From positions 1,054,001-1,118,000 of the forward strand of contig NZ_LT629788.1 of NCBI RefSeq assembly GCF_900105805.1: 64,000 nt of DNA, given 5' to 3'. The notes below the pieces were generated by a model, which saw only the letters and a list, made by a program, of their open reading frames with translations, did not search any database and was not told the DNA's origin. Position 1 is the stretch's first letter. Each line of letters opens with the position of its first letter. This document shows, piece by piece, positions 36,748 to 45,075 of the stretch. Source of the stretch: Pseudomonas moraviensis. GTDB lineage: Bacteria; Pseudomonadota; Gammaproteobacteria; Pseudomonadales; Pseudomonadaceae. The position numbers and the translations under genes were made by a program.

Positions 36748-36832
36748 TCCCGGCAAATCTGTCAACCTAGGCGCGATTTGTTCGCGGGCACTCAACGCCT
36801 TATTCGAAATTTGTTCTCGGACCACAAGCAGC

Positions 36833-37456
36833 ATGGACACCGCCGATCTACTCGAACGCAGCTACCCCGGCCGCCGCGCCGAACTCAAACGCGATATCTT
36901 TCGCAAGGCCCTGAGCCTGTTCAATGAACAGGGGATCGAGGCGACCACCATCGAGATGATTCGCGCCGAATGCGACACCAGCGTTGGCGCGATCTATCAC
37001 CATTTCGGCAACAAGGAAGGGCTGGTCGCGGCGCTTTTTTTCACTGCGCTGGAGGATCAAGGGCGTTTGCGGGACGCGTATCTGGACGCGGCCGATACCA
37101 CCGAAGGAGGCGTGCAGGCGTTGGTATTCAGCTATGTCGACTGGGTCGAGCAACAGCCGCAGTGGGCACGATTCCAGTACCACGCACGCTTCGCCGTAAC
37201 CAAAGGCCCGTTCAAGGACGAACTGGCCGAGCGCAACAGGACGCGCAATCTGCGCTTGCGCCAGTGGCTGGCCGAACCGGGTCGCGCTGGCGAGCTTCAG
37301 GAATTGCCTGCCGAGCTGCTGCCATCGCTGATCATCGGGCAGGCGGACAGTTACTGCCGGGCCTGGCTGGCAGGGCGGGTGAAAGGCAGCCCGACGGACT
37401 ATCGCGAAATGCTTGCGCAGGCGGCATGGCGGTCGATTCGCGCTGAGGTCTGCTGA
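36833..37456 (+). CDS. TetR/AcrR family transcriptional regulator
   Basis: 207 residues. N-terminal helix-turn-helix KALSLFNEQGIEATTIEMIR then DTSVGAIYHHFGNKEGLVAA is a textbook TetR DNA-binding domain. The C-terminal ligand-binding part has VDWVEQQPQWARFQYHARFA. Start at ATG 36833. Its probable site is the 53-bp symmetric operator upstream, through which it would regulate itself and the DUF4442 gene. Ligand may be an acyl compound given the partner. Confidence 0.92.
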   Translation: MDTADLLERSYPGRRAELKRDIFRKALSLFNEQGIEATTIEMIRAECDTSVGAIYHHFGNKEGLVAALFFTALEDQGRLRDAYLDAADTTEGGVQALVFSYVDWVEQQPQWARFQYHARFAVTKGPFKDELAERNRTRNLRLRQWLAEPGRAGELQELPAELLPSLIIGQADSYCRAWLAGRVKGSPTDYREMLAQAAWRSIRAEVC

Positions 37457-37463
37457 GCACGTC

Positions 37464-37560
37464 CCCCTGTAGGAGTGAGCCTGCTCGCGATAGCGGTGTG
37501 TCAGTTAACCATTTGCTGACTGACACACCGCTATCGCGAGCAGGCTCACTCCTACAGGGG
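37464..37560. repeat. REPIN (GTAGGAGTGAGCC family)
   Basis: CCCTGTAGGAGTGAGCCTGC at 37464 and its complement ending ACTCCTACAGGGG at 37560, with GTGTGTCAGTTAACCATTTG in the loop arm. Sits between convergent genes. Confidence 0.93.
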
Positions 37561-37569
37561 ATTTCTGTG

Positions 37570-38511
37570 TCAGCTGATGCGCTGGAAGACCAGGGCTTTC
37601 AGGCCACTCTCCGGGTCGATATCGGGGAACTCCGGCGGATTTTCCAGTCGTTGTTCGAAGCGCAGGCTTGGCGCTTCCTGGGTAACGCCGTCAATCAGAA
37701 AGTCCGAACCGAACGACGGATCGTTCATGCACGCCAGCACCGTGCCTTGCGCGGTCAGCAGCTCCGGCAAGCGGCGCAACACGCGCTGATAGTCTTTGGT
37801 CAGCAGAAAACTGCCCTTCTGGAACGACGGCGGGTCGATGATCACCAGATCGTACGGGCCGCTGTTGATCACCTTGCCCCAGGACTTGAACAGGTCGTGA
37901 CCGAGGAAGCTGACTTTGCTCAGGTCGTGGCCGTTCAGCCGATGATTGTCGCGACCACGGCTCAGGGCCGCGCGGGACATGTCGAGATTGACCACATGAC
38001 TGGCGCCGCCCTCGATCGCTGCTACGGAAAAGCCGCAGGTGTAAGCGAACAGGTTCAATACCCGCTTGCCCGCCGCTTGTTCGCGCACCCAGTTGCGGCC
38101 GTAACGCATGTCGAGAAACAGACCGGTGTTTTGCTTGCGGCCCAGATCGACGCGGTACTGCAAGCCACCCTCGACGATGGTCATTTCCTCGATTTCCTCG
38201 CCGATCAGCCATTCCGCTGTGCTTTGCGGCAGGTAACGATGCTGGATCAGCAGAGTGTGTGCGCCGGACTGCTGCCATTCGCTCGTGGCAGCGAGTTGCA
38301 ACAGTGAATGCCTCAGATGTTGCAATTGCTCGGGCGCCGGCTCCTTGAACAGCGCCACCAGCACCACGCCCTGCAACCAGTCCACGGTCAGCTGTTCCAG
38401 CCCCGGCCAGCAGCGCCCGCGGCCATGAAACAAACGGCGGGTTTCGCTGGGTGCCGCTGCCAGCGCGGGCAGCAAATGGGCGTGGAGGGTGGCGAGGGCT
38501 TCAGGGTTCAT
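37570..38511 (-). CDS. Class I SAM-dependent methyltransferase (RlmI/COG1092-like)
   Basis: 313 residues. The SAM-binding part has KRVLNLFAYTCGFSVAAIEG (motif I), HVVNLDMSRAALSRGRDNHR and the catalytic YDLVIIDPPSFQKGSFLL (DPPSF). Preceded by the typical TGLFLDMRYGRNWVREQAAG. Such enzymes methylate C5 of rRNA cytosine (RlmI) or related RNA; it lacks the RlmI PUA domain, so the target may differ. Single-gene unit ending in a REPIN. Confidence 0.88.
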   Translation of the reverse strand: MNPEALATLHAHLLPALAAAPSETRRLFHGRGRCWPGLEQLTVDWLQGVVLVALFKEPAPEQLQHLRHSLLQLAATSEWQQSGAHTLLIQHRYLPQSTAEWLIGEEIEEMTIVEGGLQYRVDLGRKQNTGLFLDMRYGRNWVREQAAGKRVLNLFAYTCGFSVAAIEGGASHVVNLDMSRAALSRGRDNHRLNGHDLSKVSFLGHDLFKSWGKVINSGPYDLVIIDPPSFQKGSFLLTKDYQRVLRRLPELLTAQGTVLACMNDPSFGSDFLIDGVTQEAPSLRFEQRLENPPEFPDIDPESGLKALVFQRIS

Positions 38512-38711
38512 GGATTACGGTTCGGCCTTTCAAAGGGCCGGCATTTTAACCACAAATGAGGGTTGCAGACGGCCGCTGCACCTCGAAAAACAACACCTTG
38601 GCGAAATCTGCTGTATCAAAAATGAATTTCTACAAGACGCGCTGCTCATACCAGATAAGCAGCGGATTCAAAACCGCTATTCAAAAAATGTAATTCGGGG
38701 GAGTGCTGTTC

Positions 38712-39131
38712 ATGTGCCCTACACCTAGGTCGAGCGCGCACCTTCCTGACGGGTTGATTCTGGTTGTCGAGGACGATCCGTTGATTCTGGAATTTCTTTG
38801 CGAAATTCTCCAGGAGGAAGGGTTCAAGGTCGAACCGCAAACCAGCGCCGACGCCGCCTCACTGTATCTGGAAGAACACGCGGCGAAAGTCGCGCTATTG
38901 CTGACCGACATCACCATGCCCGGCACGCTTAACGGCGCCGACCTGGCGAATCTGGTCGGCGATCGCTGGCCGGAAAAACCGGTGATGGTGATGTCCGGCT
39001 ATGAAACGCCGGAGACCTCCGGGGTCAAGCATTCGGTGGCGTTCATCAAGAAGCCGTGGGCGATCGGTCAGTTGCTCGACTGTGTGGAAAGTGCGTTCAA
39101 ATCCAAGGCTCCGCATCCGCAGCTGCATTGA
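38712..39131 (+). CDS. Stand-alone receiver-domain response regulator
   Basis: 139 residues consisting of one CheY-like receiver. The acidic pair is VVEDDPLILEFLCE, phospho-acceptor Asp66 lies in LLLTDITMPGTLNGADLANL, and the conserved Lys is in VAFIKKPWAIGQLLD. The ATG at 38712 has GGGGAG upstream. No output domain and no neighbouring kinase; this type of receiver often pairs with soluble hybrid kinases such as the one at 22228-24450, which is a guess. Confidence 0.88.
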   Translation: MCPTPRSSAHLPDGLILVVEDDPLILEFLCEILQEEGFKVEPQTSADAASLYLEEHAAKVALLLTDITMPGTLNGADLANLVGDRWPEKPVMVMSGYETPETSGVKHSVAFIKKPWAIGQLLDCVESAFKSKAPHPQLH

Positions 39132-39188
39132 CAAGTGCTACATTGCCGGGGCTGTCTGCCCCGGCCATCTGTCAGAGGATTTGCTCTT

Positions 39189-39857
39189 TTGTCTGCACAA
39201 GCATCGGTTTTTGATCGCGCATTCGCTGCGTTTCTGTTCGACATGGACGGCACCGTCCTTAACTCCATCGCCGCCGCCGAGCGCATCTGGTCAGCGTGGG
39301 CGGTGCGCCATGGCGTGGAGGTCGAGACGTTTTTGCCGACCATCCATGGCGCGCGGGCGATCGACACGATCACCCGCCTCAATCTGCCGGGTGTGGATGC
39401 CGAGCAACAGTCGGCGTTCATTACCGCCGCTGAAATCGAAGATGTTGAAGGCATTGTCGAAATTCCTGCGGCAGCAGCGTTTCTCAATGGTCTGCCGAAA
39501 GATCGCTGGGCGATGGTGACGTCAGCGCCGCGGGATCTAGCTCTGCGCCGGATGGCAGCGGCGGGGATTCCGGAGCCGGCAGTGATGATCACGGCTGAAG
39601 ATGTGAAGGCCGGCAAGCCTGATCCGTCGGGGTATCTGCTGGCGGCGAAAAAGCTGGGCGCCGAGCCGGCTGACTGTCTGATTTTTGAAGACGCGACGGT
39701 TGGTATTCAGGCTGCGGAAGCGGCGGGCGCGGCGTTGATGGTCATCACCACTACGCATCAGCATCCGATTGAAACGGCTCACGCTACGTTGGCCAGTTAC
39801 GATGCGATCGGCGTCAGGGTCGGCGCCGATGGTCTGCTTCGTCTGACGGAAATCTGA
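39189..39857 (+). CDS. HAD superfamily sugar-phosphatase (subfamily IA)
   Basis: 222 residues from the TTG at 39189, chosen for the GAGGA ten bases upstream; the in-frame sequence to 39135 looks untranslated. HAD motifs: FLFDMDGTVLNSIAAAERIW (I), AMVTSAPRDLALRRMAAAGI (II), and GKPDPSGYLLAAKKLGAEPA with CLIFEDATVGIQAAEAAGAA (III/IV). Closest in pattern to DOG1/YfbT-type 2-deoxyglucose- or glycerol-phosphatases. Follows the receiver gene by 57 bp. Confidence 0.88.
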   Translation: MSAQASVFDRAFAAFLFDMDGTVLNSIAAAERIWSAWAVRHGVEVETFLPTIHGARAIDTITRLNLPGVDAEQQSAFITAAEIEDVEGIVEIPAAAAFLNGLPKDRWAMVTSAPRDLALRRMAAAGIPEPAVMITAEDVKAGKPDPSGYLLAAKKLGAEPADCLIFEDATVGIQAAEAAGAALMVITTTHQHPIETAHATLASYDAIGVRVGADGLLRLTEI

Positions 39858-39871
39858 TCTGTTCCGAAATG

Positions 39872-40049
39872 CCCCTCACCCTAGCCCTCTCCCGGAGGGA
39901 GAGGGGACTGACCGGGGGATATTCAGGTAATACGCCGACGTGAAAGGTCTTCTTTGAATCCATAATCGCTATGGTCTTTCAGGTCGACGTCAAATTCAGC
40001 ACAACTCGGTCGGTTCCCTCTCCCCCGGGAGAGGGCTAGGGTGAGGGGC
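39872..40049. repeat. Inverted-repeat element (CCCTCACCCTAGCCCTCTCC arms)
   Basis: Left arm 39872-39907 (GCCCCTCACCCTAGCCCTCT then CCCGGAGGGAGAGGGG) and right arm 40017-40049 (inverse, ending CTAGGGTGAGGGGC) enclose ~110 bp. Each arm is itself a hairpin. This is a MITE-like dispersed repeat known in many proteobacteria. It seems to have cut into the coding remnant immediately downstream. Confidence 0.85.
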
Positions 40050-40050
40050 T

Positions 40051-40200
40051 GCGTTCTGCCAAGCGCAGAAAATTCTCGAACCAGGCAACATCCCCGTCAC
40101 CGGTCGGCAGCTCAACCATGCCGGCAATATCGCAACTACGCTGATCCATGCTTCTGAAATCGTCGCCAAAGTCGAGCGCGGTGAAACCCCTTGCCAATGA
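40051..40200 (+). pseudogene. Possible 3' remnant of a truncated gene
   Basis: From the end of the inverted-repeat element to a TGA at 40198-40200 runs an open frame of 49 residues with no start codon (AFCQAQKILEPGNIPVTGRQ, ending VERGETPCQ). Composition and third-base bias look coding. The stop sits in the ribosome-binding region of the SDR gene (GAGGTAAACGCATG), as a preceding operon gene would. I do not recognise the family. It could be chance. Confidence 0.35.
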
Positions 40201-40209
40201 GGTAAACGC

Positions 40210-41007
40210 ATGAAGATTGATCTGAGTGGAAAACTGGCCATCGTCAGCGGCAGCACCGCCGGCATCGGTCTGGGCATCAGCCAGTCGCTGGCCGAAGCCG
40301 GGGCCACGGTGGTGGTGATCGGTCGCGACACGGCCAAGGTCGAGCAGGCGCTGGCGAGCATTCGCCAAGCCGTGCCGGGCGCGCAGGTGCGCGGTCTGAC
40401 CGCCGATCTGGGCACCGCCGAGGGCGCGGAAAAGCTTTTCGCTGCAGAGCCGCGCGCGGACATTCTGGTGAACAACCTGGGCATCTTCAATGACGTCGAT
40501 TTCTTCGAAACGCCCGACAGCGAGTGGACGCGCTTCTACGAGGTCAACGTGATCTCCGGCGTGCGCCTGGCGCGGCATTACGTGCCAGCGATGGTCGAGC
40601 AGGGCTGGGGCCGGGTGATCTTCCTGTCATCGGAATCCGGCGTGGCGACGCCGGCGGACATGCTCAATTACGGTGTGACCAAAAGTGCCAACCTCGCAGT
40701 GTCCCACGGCCTGGCCAAACGTCTGGCTGGCACCGGAGTCACGGTCAATGCGATCCTGCCGGGGCCGACCTTTACCGATGGCCTGCAGGACATGCTCAAG
40801 GACGCGGCCGCCGAGTCCGGGCGCGACCTGCGTGACGAAGCCGACGCCTTTGTGCGCAAGGCGCGTCCGACCTCGATCATCCAGCGCGTGGCGGATGTGT
40901 CGGAGGTGGCGCATCTGGTGACTTACATCGCTTCGCCGCTGTCCTCGGCCACCACTGGCGCCGCGTTGCGCGTCGATGGCGGTGTGGTCGACAGCCTGAC
41001 TATCTGA
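40210..41007 (+). CDS. Short-chain dehydrogenase/reductase
   Basis: 265 residues. NAD(P)-binding motif VSGSTAGIGLGISQSLAEAG, the NNLG motif (ILVNNLGIFNDVDFFE), catalytic Ser in VIFLSSESGVATPADMLNYG and Tyr/Lys in YGVTKSANLAVSHGLAKRLA. C-terminal ATTGAALRVDGGVVDSLTI is typical. Substrate not evident. It is followed after 21 bp by an SRPBCC gene, so the two probably act together. Confidence 0.93.
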   Translation: MKIDLSGKLAIVSGSTAGIGLGISQSLAEAGATVVVIGRDTAKVEQALASIRQAVPGAQVRGLTADLGTAEGAEKLFAAEPRADILVNNLGIFNDVDFFETPDSEWTRFYEVNVISGVRLARHYVPAMVEQGWGRVIFLSSESGVATPADMLNYGVTKSANLAVSHGLAKRLAGTGVTVNAILPGPTFTDGLQDMLKDAAAESGRDLRDEADAFVRKARPTSIIQRVADVSEVAHLVTYIASPLSSATTGAALRVDGGVVDSLTI

Positions 41008-41028
41008 ATTTTTCAAAAGAGAGGTTTT

Positions 41029-41442
41029 ATGCCAACAGCATCCGCAACCATCGACATCCCGGTCTCGGCCGATAAGGTCTGGCAATTGATCGGCGGCTTC
41101 AACACGCTGCCGGACTGGCTGCCATTGATCACCAACAGCGAACTGAGCGAAGGCGGGCGCGTACGCACCCTGAAGACCGCTGACGGCGGCGTGGTGGTCG
41201 AACGTCTGCAGACCTTCGATAACGCCGCTCGAACCTACAGCTATTCGATCGAACAGGCGCCGTTCCCGGCCAGTGATTACCTGGCGACGATCAAGGTTGA
41301 AGCCCAAGGGCAGGGCGCGCGGGTGACGTGGTCGGGGCGCTTTAACGCGGTCGGCGTGAGCGATGAAGAAGTGGTGGCGTTGTTCAACGGCATCTATCAG
41401 GGCGGGCTCGACGCCCTGCGGGCCAATTACCCAACCAGATGA
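41029..41442 (+). CDS. SRPBCC (START/Bet v1-like) protein
   Basis: 137 residues with the SRPBCC helix-grip fold: ASATIDIPVSADKVWQLIGG, then FNTLPDWLPLITNSELSEGG, and GARVTWSGRFNAVGVSDEEV. Preceded by AGAGAGG. Such proteins bind hydrophobic ligands or act as cyclases/hydratases; paired here with an SDR. Ends 8 bp before a REPIN. Confidence 0.88.
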   Translation: MPTASATIDIPVSADKVWQLIGGFNTLPDWLPLITNSELSEGGRVRTLKTADGGVVVERLQTFDNAARTYSYSIEQAPFPASDYLATIKVEAQGQGARVTWSGRFNAVGVSDEEVVALFNGIYQGGLDALRANYPTR

Positions 41443-41450
41443 CACCGCAA

Positions 41451-41550
41451 CCCCCTGTAGGAGTGAGCCTGCTCGCGATAGCGTCGTCCCAGTCGATACC
41501 TATGTTGACTGACACACCGCAATCGCGAGCAGGCTCACTCCTACAGGGGG
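41451..41550. repeat. REPIN (GTAGGAGTGAGCC family)
   Basis: CCCCCTGTAGGAGTGAGCCT and its complement ending CACTCCTACAGGGGG. One arm reads GCGATAGCGTCGTCC and the other GACACACCGCAATCGCG, so the inner parts have drifted compared with the other copies. Confidence 0.9.
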
Positions 41551-41570
41551 GTTGCGTTTCAAGTTCGGAA

Positions 41571-42965
41571 TCAGGAGTTTTCAATCAAACTCTGCCGGCA
41601 ATCCAGCACCAGTTTCGCCCCACCCAGATCACTGCTGCCGACCTCAAGACTGAAGCCGTGCAGGCTGACAATCGCCGCGACGATCGACAGTCCCAGGCCA
41701 AAACCACTTTGCGGCTGGCCACCTTCAGTGCGATAGAACCGCTGAAACACCGCCTCACGTTCAGCCTCGGGAATCCCCGGCCCTGAATCATGCACCTCGA
41801 TCCGCGTCTGCCCGTTCGCATTGACCCCACGCAGCATCACCGTGCCGCCGGGCGGGGTGAATTTGATCGAGTTGCTCAGCAGATTCGCCAGCGCTTCGAA
41901 CAACAACGCCCGGTCGCCATTGAGCGGCGGCAGCGTCTCCGGCATGTTCAGTTGGAAACGCAGATCGCCTTCCTCGGCCAGCGGCAGGTAGAACTCGTGC
42001 AACTCTTCCAGCAGTTGCACCGGATCAAGCTCGACAAAGCCGGAACGACGCTGGCGATCTTCCAGTTCGGAAATCCGCAACAGACCACGAAACCGTGCCA
42101 TCAGCGTATCCGCTTCAGCCAGTACCAGATCCAGTTGCGCCGCTTCCTGCGAGCCTTCGCCGGCCTGTTGCTGCATGCGATACAACTGCGCGCGCAAGCG
42201 GGTCAGCGGGGTGCGCAAATCGTGGGCGATGTTGTCGCAGACACCTTTGACCTCGTTCATCAAGCGCTCGATGCGCTCGAGCATGGCGTTGACGATGGCG
42301 GCGAGCATGTCCAGTTCATCGCGGCGATTGGACAGCGGCAAACGGTGCGTCAGGTCACCGGCAACGATCGCCTGGGCGCTGTTCTGGATCGCCCGAATGC
42401 GCTGCAACGGCCGGCGCCGCAGCAGATGCCAGCCAGCGATGCCCGGCAGGATCGTCAGTGACACGCCCCAGAACAACGCGTGCAGAATGATCCGCGTGAC
42501 CGCAAACAACGAGCCATTGTCGCGCAGCAACACCAGCCAGCGCCCGTCACGGGTTTGTGTGGCCACCGCGTCGCAGCTGTCGCTTGGCAGGGTCGGGTCG
42601 TCGGAATCGGCGCACTCGGCGAGCATGTGGATCTTGCCGTCCAGCGGCAGTCCTTCGGGGATTTGTTGCAGCGCACCGCCCAGGTAATTGCCCTGGGCGT
42701 CGAACAGACCGTAGGCGTCGATGCCGCGAATGTCGAAGGTCATGCTGGCGGCGAGGGCGTCTTCCAGCTGCTCGCCGCGAAAGTGCGAGAACAGGTGCTG
42801 ACGTTGCATCAATGAGTGTTTGGCGAGCTTGTCGAGGTAGCCGGACACCTCGTAGTACATGACCCCCATGAGAATTGCGCTCCAGGCCACGAACAGCGTG
42901 CTGTACAGCGCCAGCAAGCGACTGCTGGAGGAGCGCCAGCCGTCAGACGGGTTCGGCAATGACAT
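41571..42965 (-). CDS. Two-component sensor histidine kinase
   Basis: 464 residues. TM1 at ~17-37, a periplasmic sensor region of ~120 residues with two Cys (LAECADSDDP, PSDSCDAVATQ), TM2 at ~160-180, HAMP, HisKA with His248 in VCDNIAHDLRTPLTRLRAQL, and HATPase_c with NLLSNSIKFTPPGGTVML and GFGLGLSIVAAIVSLHGF. The start overlaps the response regulator 3' end by 23 bp, so the pair is one operon. The signal is unknown; the Cys pair might form a disulfide. Confidence 0.92.
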   Translation of the reverse strand: MSLPNPSDGWRSSSSRLLALYSTLFVAWSAILMGVMYYEVSGYLDKLAKHSLMQRQHLFSHFRGEQLEDALAASMTFDIRGIDAYGLFDAQGNYLGGALQQIPEGLPLDGKIHMLAECADSDDPTLPSDSCDAVATQTRDGRWLVLLRDNGSLFAVTRIILHALFWGVSLTILPGIAGWHLLRRRPLQRIRAIQNSAQAIVAGDLTHRLPLSNRRDELDMLAAIVNAMLERIERLMNEVKGVCDNIAHDLRTPLTRLRAQLYRMQQQAGEGSQEAAQLDLVLAEADTLMARFRGLLRISELEDRQRRSGFVELDPVQLLEELHEFYLPLAEEGDLRFQLNMPETLPPLNGDRALLFEALANLLSNSIKFTPPGGTVMLRGVNANGQTRIEVHDSGPGIPEAEREAVFQRFYRTEGGQPQSGFGLGLSIVAAIVSLHGFSLEVGSSDLGGAKLVLDCRQSLIENS

Positions 42966-43626
42966 AGCCCGAGCCCCGTACCGTGCGGATCAGCGGAACA
43001 TGGCCCGCAGCGTCGATCTTCTTGCGCAGACGGCCGATGTGCACGTCGATCAGGTTGGTGCCCGGATCGAAGTGATAACCCCAGACCTCTTCGAAGATCA
43101 TCATTCGCGAAAGAATCTGGCCGCTGTTGCGCATCAGAAACTCCAGCAGTTTGTATTCGGTCGGCAGCAGCGTCAGCACTTGCTCGGCGCGGCGGGCTTC
43201 GTGGCTGATCAGGTCGAGTTCGAGGTCGGCGACTTTTAGCGTGGTGGCCTGGGTGGCAACACTGTTCTGCCGGCGCAGTAACACTTCGACCCGCGCGGCC
43301 ATTTCATCGGTAGCGAACGGTTTGGTCAGGTAATCATCGCCACCCGCGCGCAAGCCGCGCACGCGCTCATCGACATCGGAGAGGGCGCTGATCATCAGAA
43401 TCGGCGTCACCACGCCCATGGTGCGCAACGTGGTGACAATCGCCAGGCCATCGAGCTCGGGCAACATGCGATCGAGGGTAATCAGGTCATAGTTGCCGCT
43501 GACGGCGCGGTCGAGGCCTTCGCGGCCATTGTCGACCCAGTCGACGTCCAGCCCGTGGCTGCTCAGTTCGGCGACGATTTCCCGCGCGGTCACGGCGTCG
43601 TCTTCGATGGTCAAGATACGAGTCAT
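42943..43626 (-). CDS. OmpR-family response regulator
   Basis: 227 residues from ATG 43626 (MTRILTIEDDAVTAREIVAE). Receiver with Asp52 in DLITLDRMLPELDG and Lys in GDDYLTKPFA; winged-helix output domain with LLPTEYKLLEFLMRNSGQIL and NLIDVHIGRLRKKIDAAGHV. First gene of the two-gene operon with the kinase. The 308-bp gap upstream is shared with the divergent membrane-protein operon. Confidence 0.95.
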   Translation of the reverse strand: MTRILTIEDDAVTAREIVAELSSHGLDVDWVDNGREGLDRAVSGNYDLITLDRMLPELDGLAIVTTLRTMGVVTPILMISALSDVDERVRGLRAGGDDYLTKPFATDEMAARVEVLLRRQNSVATQATTLKVADLELDLISHEARRAEQVLTLLPTEYKLLEFLMRNSGQILSRMMIFEEVWGYHFDPGTNLIDVHIGRLRKKIDAAGHVPLIRTVRGSGYVIAEPV

Positions 43627-43934
43627 AGGCAGGCCTGCTGATCGGTTCAAACGGAATGGCAGCATTTTGCCAAGAAATTACCGTGACGCTTTAAATTAAC
43701 TTTCATCTTGGTCGCCCACGCAAATCAGAACTGATCGGATTTGCCACTCTGGCGTCAATGCAGAAAACCCGCAGCAGTTCGCCCTTTATTGCAAATTGCA
43801 CGGGCTTAGGAAGTTCAAGTTTTATAAATCATTGAAAAATATCGATTTATTAAAAGGCTGTAACTGGCACGGTCACTGCAATTCCTCACTTGACGAGTTG
43901 TAACACCATTTTTCATGCCTGGAGCAGCACAACA
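43627..43934. other. Divergent promoter region
   Basis: 308 bp, AT-richer than its surroundings, between the response regulator and the membrane-protein gene. Apart from the sigma-54-like element at 43865-43880 and the A/T tract near 43820-43855 (ATAAATCATTGAAAAATATC), I see no gene. Confidence 0.5.
43865..43880 (+). promoter_or_regulatory. Candidate sigma-54 (-24/-12) promoter
   Basis: TGGCACGGTCACTGCA has GG (43866-43867) and GC (43878-43879) separated by exactly 10 bp, one mismatch from TGGCAC-N5-TTGCA. It lies 55 bp before the start codon at 43935, in the correct orientation. Confidence 0.5.
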
Positions 43935-44864
43935 ATGAACAGATCCCCTGATGGCTATTATCCTGCCGTGGAAGAGTCGAGCAGTGTCTCAGGCGTGTCC
44001 TGGGGCGCGATCTTCGCGGGTGCAGCGGCTGCCGCAGCACTGTCGATGATTTTGGTACTGCTCGGCTTCGGCCTGGGCTTTTCGGCTGTATCACCGTGGG
44101 CCGGAGAGGGCGTCAGCGCCAAAGGCCTGGGCATTTCGACGATTGTCTGGCTGGCGGTAACGCAGATCATTGCCTCCGGCATGGGCGGCTATATTGCCGG
44201 CCGTCTGCGCGTGAAGTGGGCCAACATGCACGGTGACGAAGTCTACTTCCGCGACACCGCCCACGGCTTCCTCGCCTGGTGCGTCGCTACGCTGGTCACG
44301 GCTGTGCTGGTTGTCGGTTCGGTGAGCAGCGTCGTCAGCGGTGGTGTGCAGGCCGGTGCCAATGTAGTCGGCGGTGCTGCCGGTGCGATGAGCCAGGCCG
44401 CCGGCTCGGCTGCTGCCAACACTGACAGCGATCAGTACGGCTACTTCGTCGACAGCCTGTTCCGCGATGATCGTCCTGCTGCCGTCAGCGATGACGCCGC
44501 ACGCGGCACCGTGACCCGCATCTTCGCCCAGAGCCTGGCCAACGGTCAGCTCAGCGCCGAAGATCGCACGTATCTGGCACAACTGGTGTCGCAACGTACC
44601 AATCTGAGCCAGGCCGATGCCGAGCGTCGTGTCGACGAGATCTACGCCAACACGCAGAAAGCCATCGCTGACGCGAAACTGAAAGCTCAGCAAGCAGCTG
44701 ACACCGCCGCGAAAGTTGCTGCCTACACCTCGCTGTGGATGTTCGTTGCGCTGCTGGCCGGCGCATTCTTCGCCAGCCTCGCAGCCACCTTCGGCGGTCG
44801 TCGTCGCGATGCGGTCGAGTACGTCGAAGTCGACACCTACACCACTACCACTCCGGTTCGTTAA
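43935..44864 (+). CDS. Uncharacterised inner-membrane protein with Ala-rich core
   Basis: 309 residues from ATG 43935 (MNRSPDGYYPAVEESSSVSG). Hydrophobic segments at ~22-48, ~65-88, ~110-135 and ~270-290 flank an Ala/Asp-rich soluble part (VTRIFAQSLANGQLSAEDRT, then RVDEIYANTQKAIADAKLKA). GMGGYIAGRLRVKWANMHGDEVYFRDTAHGF is a recognisable signature of a widespread but unstudied family. It forms an operon with the following 24-residue gene. A stress or envelope role is a guess. Confidence 0.8.
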   Translation: MNRSPDGYYPAVEESSSVSGVSWGAIFAGAAAAAALSMILVLLGFGLGFSAVSPWAGEGVSAKGLGISTIVWLAVTQIIASGMGGYIAGRLRVKWANMHGDEVYFRDTAHGFLAWCVATLVTAVLVVGSVSSVVSGGVQAGANVVGGAAGAMSQAAGSAAANTDSDQYGYFVDSLFRDDRPAAVSDDAARGTVTRIFAQSLANGQLSAEDRTYLAQLVSQRTNLSQADAERRVDEIYANTQKAIADAKLKAQQAADTAAKVAAYTSLWMFVALLAGAFFASLAATFGGRRRDAVEYVEVDTYTTTTPVR

Positions 44865-44878
44865 AAAGGAGAGTCACC

Positions 44879-44953
44879 ATGCGCTCATTACTGCTGTTCT
44901 TCCTCGGCGTACCGATCCCGATCATCATCCTGATCGCCCTGTTCGTACACTGA
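44879..44953 (+). CDS. 24-residue hydrophobic membrane peptide
   Basis: A very short gene with a strong Shine-Dalgarno (AAAAAGGAGAG) seven bases before ATG 44879. Product MRSLLLFFLGVPIPIIILIA followed by LFVH: one membrane helix with a central Pro-Ile-Pro kink. It starts 14 bp after the upstream membrane-protein gene and is followed at once by a terminator, so it is a designed operon member rather than a chance frame. I recall nearly identical mini-proteins in other bacteria. Function unknown. Confidence 0.75.
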   Translation: MRSLLLFFLGVPIPIIILIALFVH

Positions 44954-44976
44954 TCCCTCTGAGGCAGGATGCCTCT

Positions 44977-45010
44977 GCCGCTTTCATCTTCGGGTGAAAG
45001 CGGCTTTTTG
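44977..45010 (+). terminator. Rho-independent terminator after the mini-protein gene
   Basis: GCCGCTTTCA, loop TCTTCGGG, TGAAAGCGGC then TTTTTG: a 10-bp perfect stem with T-run. Confidence 0.95.
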
Positions 45011-45075
45011 CTTTCTGCGGGGCCAAAAGCGAAAATCCCCGCGCAAAGCGGGCGTTCCGCTTTTTCACTTTAAGG

